A stretch of 64,000 bases of DNA from the NCBI GenBank assembly GCA_018296165.2, contig JACKQL020000027.1:1-64000 (forward strand), read 5' to 3'. Both the position numbers and the translations under genes were made by a program. This document shows positions 58,831 to 64,000 of this stretch, in pieces; within the stretch, counting starts at the first letter, position 1; the number at the start of each line of letters is the position of its first letter. The notes under the pieces were generated by a model, which was not told the DNA's origin, did no database searches, and saw only the letters and a list, made by a program, of their open reading frames with translations. This DNA comes from Termitomyces sp. T153 (lineage: Eukaryota; Basidiomycota; Agaricomycetes; Agaricales; Lyophyllaceae).

Positions 58831-59269
58831 GTAAGGGCGACCTCTGGAGGCTGGGGCTCAATCACACAGCTGGCAAAGGGAAATCCAAAGTCTATTCAGT
58901 ACTGTACAGTGTCTACTGAGATAACTACTCACCTGGCAAAGGAAAATCCAAAGAGAACAAGTCTGGGGATTCCCTCAGCCAGGTGTGATGCTTCAGAGGC
59001 TTCAGAAGCATGAGAAACAACTGTACAGTATGACAGAGAAAAAAGACACAAGTGATGTGTCAGCAATTGGTCAGCAGTTACATAAGCCAGTGGCAGTGTC
59101 AAAGGGCCACACTTGTCTGAATTATTGACAGAGAACCAGTGCAGCCTGAGGGCTGAAACTAGGACCAATAGATAGGGAAAAGGAAGGAGAATGAAGGAAA
59201 ACTATAATGGAGCAAATCTGACAAGAACTGGAGGAGGAGAAGGGGAACCAAGTGAGACATCCCCTGACA
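58830..59269 (-). mobile_element. Solo LTR nested in the chromovirus pol gene, 5-bp TSD
   Basis: TGTAAGGGCGAC at the left and CATCCCCTGACA at the right, flanked by CCACC at 58,825-58,829 and 59,270-59,274. It matches the LTR at 60,149-60,561, the family of the minus-strand element in this window, in the same orientation. It separates integrase from chromodomain in the host element. Confidence 0.88.
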
Positions 59270-59281
59270 CCACCTCTGCTG

Positions 59282-59488
59282 CCCCCCATGGTGGTCAATG
59301 ACAACAGAGAGTATAAAGTGGAAGAAATCCTGGACAGCCATTTATTCCAGAAAAGACTACAGTACAAGGTGAAGTGGAAAGGCTACAGAATTGAGGATAT
59401 TTCCTGGGAGCCACAGGAGAATGTACATGCCCCCAGACTTGTCAAGGAGTTCCACCAGAAATATCCAGATGCCCTGCATGCCATATGA
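59282..59488 (+). pseudogene. Chromodomain of chromovirus copy 1
   Basis: VNDNREYKVEEILDSHLFQK, LQYKVKWKGYRIEDISWEPQ and ENVHAPRLVKEFHQKYP make a complete chromodomain with the aromatic cage positions Tyr (EYKVEEIL), Trp (VKWKGY) and Trp (ISWEP). In chromoviruses this integrase-fused module steers insertion to methylated histone H3, which fits the heterochromatin-like clustering here. It is now cut off from integrase by the nested LTR. Confidence 0.85.
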
Positions 59489-59577
59489 GGAATTTACCCT
59501 ATCTCACTGGTGGACTGAGCAATCAGGGACTTCTTCTACCCTGCACATCAAGATGCTGCATGCTAGAGGGGGGGTGA

Positions 59578-59947
59578 TGTCAGGGGACTTCCATTTCCAA
59601 GCTCTGTGACCAGTTCCAGCACCTCTGCAGCTTGTTTGATGCCTCAGCAGTCCTGGAAAGAGCCTCAGAGGCATCAAACAAGCTGTGGAGTTCTCTGTAT
59701 TACCTCAGAAACCATTGCCCTAGGATTAGGAGTAACTCTAGTCACCTGTACAGTAGTTCCCATGCCTCTGCTGCCTGCTGATGTGCCATGCTGAGCAGCG
59801 GGGATCCTTGGACTTATTCTCTTCAGATTCCCCTCTGCTAGGTGATTAGTCACTGATTTGTATAGTTGTCTACTCTGCTAATATACTTTGGATTCCCCTC
59901 TGCTAGCTGCATGACTCTGATCCACTGCCTTGGAGGTTGCCCTTACA
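59578..59947 (+). repeat. 3' LTR of chromovirus copy 1
   Basis: 370 bp, TGTCAGGGGAC..GTTGCCCTTACA, followed by the TSD GATTG. It differs from the 5' LTR mainly by transitions, plus a local change at 59,646-59,684 that creates a 17-bp perfect inverted repeat (59,629-59,645 and 59,668-59,684). Confidence 0.9.
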
Positions 59948-60572
59948 GATTGGGGGCTCTGGATCAATCCAGTCATGGCTCTCATCAATCACATGGTTTT
60001 CAATAGTTATGTTTGTCCTGTTCCTCTGCCTGGAACACCCTATGATTTTACATGTAAAGTCATCTTGGCCCCTCCTCCTCACCCTCACTCTATGCCAGAG
60101 GCATCTCATGCTTACAAAGTTTTCTGGAAAAATAACAACAGAGTTTGTTGTAAGGGTAATCTCTGAAGGCTGTGGCTCAATCACACAACTGGCAAAGGGA
60201 AATCCAAAGTCTATAACTACTCACCTGGCAAAGGGAAATCCAAAGAGAACAAGTCTGGAGAATCCCTAGGCCAGGTGTGATGCTTCAGAGGCTTCAGAAA
60301 CATGAGAAACAACTGTACAGTATGACAGAGAACAAAAACAAAGTGATGTGTCAGCAACCAGTCAGCAGTTACATAAGCTTGTGGCAGTGTCAAAGGGGCC
60401 ACACTTGTCTGAATTATTGACAGAGAACCAGTGCAGCCTAAGGGCTGAAACTAGAACAAATAGATAGGGAAAAGGAAGGAGAATGAAGGAAAACTATAAT
60501 TGGGGAAATCTGACAAGAACTGGAGAAGGAGAAGGGGGACCAAGTGGGACATCCCCTAACATCATCCCCCCT

Positions 60573-61076
60573 CTAGTGTATGGCATCTTGATGCACTGGG
60601 TAGAAGAAGTCACAAATTGCCTGGTCAGCTGTTGAAATAGAATAGATGCCTTGAATGGCTTTTGGGGCATTGGAATGCCTATGGTAGAAGTCCCAGACCA
60701 GGCCTGATGCATGAACATTAGCCTGTGGTTTCCAAGAGATGTCCTCAATGCCATATCCCTTCCAATTTACCTTGAACTGCAACTTCCCTTGGAATATCCT
60801 GCTATCCAAGATTTCCTCCACCTCATATTCCTCCTCATCATTGACCAGGACTGGTGGTGGGGGTGGCTTAGGGCAACAGCCTGGGACTGGATTCTCTAGA
60901 GCTGGAAATAACTTGACCACATTGAAGACTGGGTGCAGTTGATGTAGGCCTGCTGGGAGTTTAAGTTGGTATGCCAAAGGCCCTACCTTCTTCTCCACTG
61001 TGAAGGGGCCAAGATAACATTGTGACAGCTTCTGGAATGGCCTAGTTGTCTTAATTTCTGAGCTATCCAAGTACAC
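60573..61076 (-). pseudogene. Integrase C-terminus and chromodomain of copy 3
   Basis: SQCYLGPFTVEKKVGPLAYQ, LHPVFNVVKLFPALENPVPG (GPF/Y-like module), then VNDEEEYEVEEILDSRIFQG, LQFKVNWKGYGIEDISWKPQ and a helix, a complete chromodomain. The frame ends at 60,573, just before the polypurine run and LTR. Confidence 0.85.
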
Positions 61077-61127
61077 ATGGTCCTCAGGCTTGTAAACTGG
61101 AGCAGGTGTCTGTCTGCAATCATAGTA

Positions 61128-61840
61128 CTATGCCATGTCCTCCTTGGTCTTCACCAAAGCAGCTTTTGCCTCCTCCTGTGCTCTCCTCATCTGATCCACA
61201 AACTTGTTGACAGAACCATTCTCTGAGGAGCATGCCCAAGGTTCAAATGCTGTGTGAGGATGCCTGCCAGTGTCCAGGAAGAATAGAGTCATTTGTATGA
61301 AAGAGTGGACATAGTTGTTGTATTGGAATTCCATATCTGACAGCAGCTCATCCCAGTCATCCTGCCTCTCATTACAAAACAGGCAGAGATACTGTTCCAG
61401 TTCCTGGTTAACATGTTCTGCCTGCCCATCTGATTGAGGGTGATAGGCCATGGTGGTATGGAGCTTCACTCCTAGCAGGTGATACAGTTCACAAGTGAAT
61501 TCCACCACAAACTGGGGGCCCCAGTCAGAGACATACCCATCTGACAGACTATGGAGTTTTCAGACATTCTTCCAATACAGGTCAGCTGCTTTCAAGGCAG
61601 AGCATGTGGTGTGGGTAGGTATAAAGTGAGCCCATTTGCCATAGAGGTCCACCACTACCATCACAGCATTGTACCCATGAGCATCTAGGAGTTCCACAAT
61701 GAAATCCACTGATGTGACACTCCAGCAAGCAGCTGGAACAGGGAGTGGGTGGGGGCTGGCCCATGGGTGCTTGGCAGTGAGGCTTGGTGCAGAGACAGAG
61801 GTTGCAGGTGCTAGTGTTAGTGCCTACATATTGCTGTGGT
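61128..61840 (-). pseudogene. Integrase core of copy 3
   Basis: 61,508-61,128 reads FTCELYHLLGVKLHTTMAYH, PQSDGQAEHVNQELEQYLCL F (catalytic Glu) and FLDTGRHPHTAFEPW. The two Asp blocks lie upstream between 61,510 and 61,700 in broken frames (about 61,540 SDGYVSDWGPQF-like; about 61,660 VVVDLYGKWAHFI-like). Stops make it inactive. Confidence 0.7.
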
Positions 61841-63603
61841 CACCAATAGTTCTGGGATACCAGTTCCAGCATCTTCCACCTTTCAGGACGTCTGGCTACC
61901 CAAGAGTTGTGATGTTGTTCTACAATGCACCAGTGAAGTTCTGGAATGTTAGGCACATAAATGCATCCTCTGAGGGTCAGAAGCCCATCCTGAAGACCCC
62001 ACTCATCTGCATGCACTGACTTGACTCTACTTGCCCATTGAGCTTGTAGGGCCTGCACTGCCTGGGCAACTGCATCCTCCTGTGTACCCTCTGAGTTCCC
62101 TCTTTGGATGTCTCTAAGGATGTTTGCCTCATCTCCTTGAACCACAATCCCTTCTAAGAGCTCCAGCTTGAGGAGGACAATGTTGACATTATCTCCTTCT
62201 CCTGTGCCATGGTCAGCCCACCTGGACGATGTGTCCAGTTTGCCCATGCTCCATCCAGGTTTGTGATGCAGTGAGAAGTCAAAGTTGGCCAGATACAGGG
62301 ACCACTGAGCCTGGTGTTGATTGAGTTTCTTAGCAGAGCAGAAGTACTCAAGGTTCTTGTGGTCTGTCCAGACTTCAAACTTATGCTGCACACCCTCAAG
62401 GAAATGCTGCCATTCTTCAAAGGACTGAATAATTGCCAGCATCTCCTTGTTATGGATCTCATAGTTCCATTCCACTGCATTAAGGCTCTTGGAGTAGAAG
62501 GCTACCAGATGCCATTTGCCATGCTCCTTTCACTGCTGGGAGAGGACTGCTCCTGTAGCAAAGTCCAAGCTATCTGCTTCCACACAGAATGGAGAGTCAT
62601 CATTGGGAAACAGGAGGACTGGCTTTGAGGTTACAGCTTGCCTGAGGGCATCAAAGGCAGCCTGCTGTGGGGGCTCCCACTGCCATACTGTATCCTTAAC
62701 TGTGAGGTCAAAGAAGGGGCATGCATGGTGGGAGAAATCCTGTATAAACCTCCAGTAGAAATTGACAAAGCCAAGAAAGGCCTGCACTTCCATCTTGTTC
62801 CTTGGCTCTGGCCACTCTGCTACACCTGCCACTTTAATGGGGTCCATCTTGGCCATTTCATGCAAGATGATCAAACCCAGGTACTCCACCTTGGTCTGCT
62901 CAAATTCACACTTCTCAGGCTTTAAATAGAGCTGGTGTTGGCAGAGGCATTCCAAGACAATGCATGTGACCTGGCAATGCTCCTCCAGAGTTTTAGTGTA
63001 GATGAGGATATCATTAAGATATATGCAGACAATACCCTCCACAATCAGATCATGGAAAATGTCATTCATCATAGTCTGAAAGGTGGCTGGGCTATTAGTG
63101 AGACTAAAGAACATCACCAGAGGTTCAAAGAGCCTGCAATTGGTTTGGAATGCTGCCTTCCACTCATTCCCTTCTTTGATGCATACATTGTTGTAGCCCC
63201 AACAGACATCCAACTTTGTGGAGTAGTGTGCACCACAAAGGTTGTTGACAAGTTCTGAGATGAGTGGCAAAGGATAGCAGTTCTTCACTGTCATCACATT
63301 CAGGACATGATAATCCTGAACCAGATGAAGAGACCCATCCTTCTTCTTAATAAAGAAGACTAGGGAGGCCATTGGAGACTTGGAGGGTTCCTGCAGGAAA
63401 GTGTCCAGCTCATCCTGCTCATGGGGCACAAGTGGATAGACCTTGCAGCTGGAGGGCTCAGCATCTGATATCAGCTCAATTGCATGATCCCACTGCTTGT
63501 GCTCCAGAAATGAATCAAAGGAGGCCTTGAAAAATACATCCTCAAAGTCATGGAGGTGATTGGGAACAGTGCTATGGAAAGGCTTGGGCTGTGAGTTTGC
63601 CAC
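61840..63603 (-). pseudogene. Reverse transcriptase, RNase H and integrase zinc region of copy 3
   Basis: 63,603-62,530 is one open frame: [99 protein letters not shown] and EADSLDFATGAVLSQQ. The core is intact in frame, but the active site is again YLND, not YLDD. The next frame (62,475-61,840) gives RNase H (EWNYEIHNKEMLAIIQSFEE, VWTDHKNLEYF) and the integrase N-terminal zinc-binding part (VEQHHNSWVARRPERWKMLE). It may look expressible but would be catalytically impaired. Confidence 0.85.
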
Positions 63604-64000
63604 AAATGCCTCAGCCAGACACTGAGAAGTAGTCTGACTGGCTCAAATCTCTGCCACTGTAGGAGGGGGGCAGAGGGTTGTAGCATAGATCCAATCACCC
63701 ACCTCTATGGTCTCATCTGGGGACTCTGTGTTTGGAGTATGTGTCCATTCTCCTTCACCTTCCTCTTCCTCTGAAGATTCACACCCAACACCTTGGACAT
63801 CCTTGTAGAGGGCCTCTCTATGAGGGAATGCCAGAGGGGGGGACTCAGGAGGCCAAGGTCAGCATAAGGGAGATGCCCAGCACAACAGGCATGCACAGCA
63901 GCACACTCACAAACCTTGGCTTGCTCCTTACAAGCTTCTTCTGCACAGGTAATGCAGCAATGGGGGCAACAACTCATCTTCACCTCACTCTTAGTCCAGT
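63604..64000 (-). pseudogene. Protease-RT spacer of copy 3, cut by the window edge
   Basis: Minus-strand pieces at 63,983-63,705 include CCPHCCITCAEEACKEQAKV and CAAVHACCAGHLPYADLGLL, corresponding to the region between protease and RT in copies 1 and 2 (HACHASHLPFVDLDLLNSLL in copy 2). The element continues beyond 64,000. Confidence 0.55.

Larger units (their letters stand above)
53453..59947 (+). mobile_element. Full-length Ty3/Gypsy chromovirus copy 1, inactive
   Basis: Both 370-bp LTRs (53,453-53,822 and 59,578-59,947) and the 5-bp TSD GATTG (53,448-53,452 and 59,948-59,952) are visible. Order: gag, zinc knuckle, protease, reverse transcriptase, RNase H, integrase, chromodomain, then a polypurine run (GCTAGAGGGGGGG, about 59,561-59,573) before the 3' LTR. 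No tRNA-type TGG primer site follows the 5' LTR, so priming is unclear. The LTRs differ at many transition sites, so the copy is old. In-frame stops throughout, many readable as former CGA, prevent function. A solo LTR of another family is nested at 58,830-59,269. Confidence 0.9.
52533..60165 (+). pseudogene. Pro/His-rich reading frame interrupted by two retroelements
   Basis: A decayed open frame begins near 52,533 (MTDLFGPHPPCQ) and continues through stops to FLNHPCCYHTHTAAPHSYPY and LPSLSTIPKFSSSAD at 53,449. Here a full Ty3/Gypsy element is inserted with GATTG duplicated. Removing the element and one TSD restores the frame: SSSADWGLWINPVMALINHM, VFNSYVCPVPLPGTPYDFTC, then KVFWKNNNRVC. At 60,149 a second LTR, in the opposite orientation, interrupts it again. 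I do not recognise the protein: it is rich in Pro, His and Ser, with no membrane segment. It may be an ORF of an older transposon or a host gene. Confidence 0.55.
60149..64000 (-). mobile_element. Ty3/Gypsy chromovirus copy 3, minus strand, runs off the window
   Basis: The 3' LTR lies at 60,149-60,561 (413 bp; on the minus strand TGTTAGGGGATG..ACCCTTACA). A purine-rich run adjoins it (plus strand CATCCCCCCTCTAG). Internal order on the minus strand: protease/gag edge beyond 63,600, reverse transcriptase, RNase H, integrase, chromodomain. It is less broken than copy 1: one frame spans 357 codons of RT. The 5' LTR is outside the window. The left flank TTTGT (60,144-60,148) is the predicted TSD. 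Confidence 0.88.

Noticed and set aside
62530..63603. An active reverse transcriptase in chromovirus copy 3
   Set aside because: The frame is open for 357 codons, but the catalytic YLDD is YLND and the next frames contain stops.

Overview
The window is fungal nuclear DNA from a filamentous basidiomycete. Supporting signs are short introns of about 45-60 nt with GT..AG ends, an AA9 polysaccharide monooxygenase, a MIC60/mitofilin fragment, a fungal AROM fragment, WW-motif membrane proteins of an agaricomycete expansion, and KDZ, Plavaka (Tnp2-like) and chromodomain Ty3/Gypsy transposons. A Ceratobasidiaceae (Rhizoctonia-like) source fits the mix but is inference; no rRNA or marker gene is present.

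Layout. 1-6.4 kb is a gene-dense mosaic with normal CpG: an intron-rich hypothetical gene, an AROM (dehydroquinate synthase) fragment fused to a low-complexity leader, one apparently intact conserved gene with a TATA box, a 5'-truncated MIC60 with two in-frame amber codons, and another broken hypothetical gene. A 30-nt exact direct repeat brackets the block from about 1.0 to 6.4 kb. 6.8-14.4 kb and 46.7-51.9 kb are two copies of one segmental duplication (WW-motif membrane-protein gene plus AA9 pseudogene). The size difference is explained by two LTR-like insertions in the first copy (937 and 1487 bp), the second carrying a further nested 632-bp LTR. A third, CpG-decayed fragment of the membrane-protein gene lies near 38.4 kb.

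11.6-43.7 kb and 52.3-64 kb are heterochromatin-like tracts almost without CpG: a LINE relic, a KH-like relic, three Ty3/Gypsy chromovirus copies plus a gag-protease fragment, KDZ and Plavaka transposase relics, tRNA-like repeats and solo LTRs. Comparison with the CpG-containing duplicate shows C-to-T and G-to-A change at CpG, a RIP-like or methylation-deamination signature. It has created stop codons and removed conserved acidic residues (YLDD read as YLND, DSG as DSR, FPGD as FPGN). A CpG-rich solo LTR at 36.3-37.4 kb inside the desert must be a recent arrival.

Most elements here look dead. The host genes most likely to function are the conserved gene at 2.5-3.9 kb, possibly the first gene, and the WW-motif gene of the first duplicate. 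The unusual content is structural: sharply bounded CpG decay, insertions datable by nesting, with target-site duplications (TSDs) visible in the sequence, and a proline-rich reading frame interrupted by two different retroelements. All counts and alignments were made by eye.
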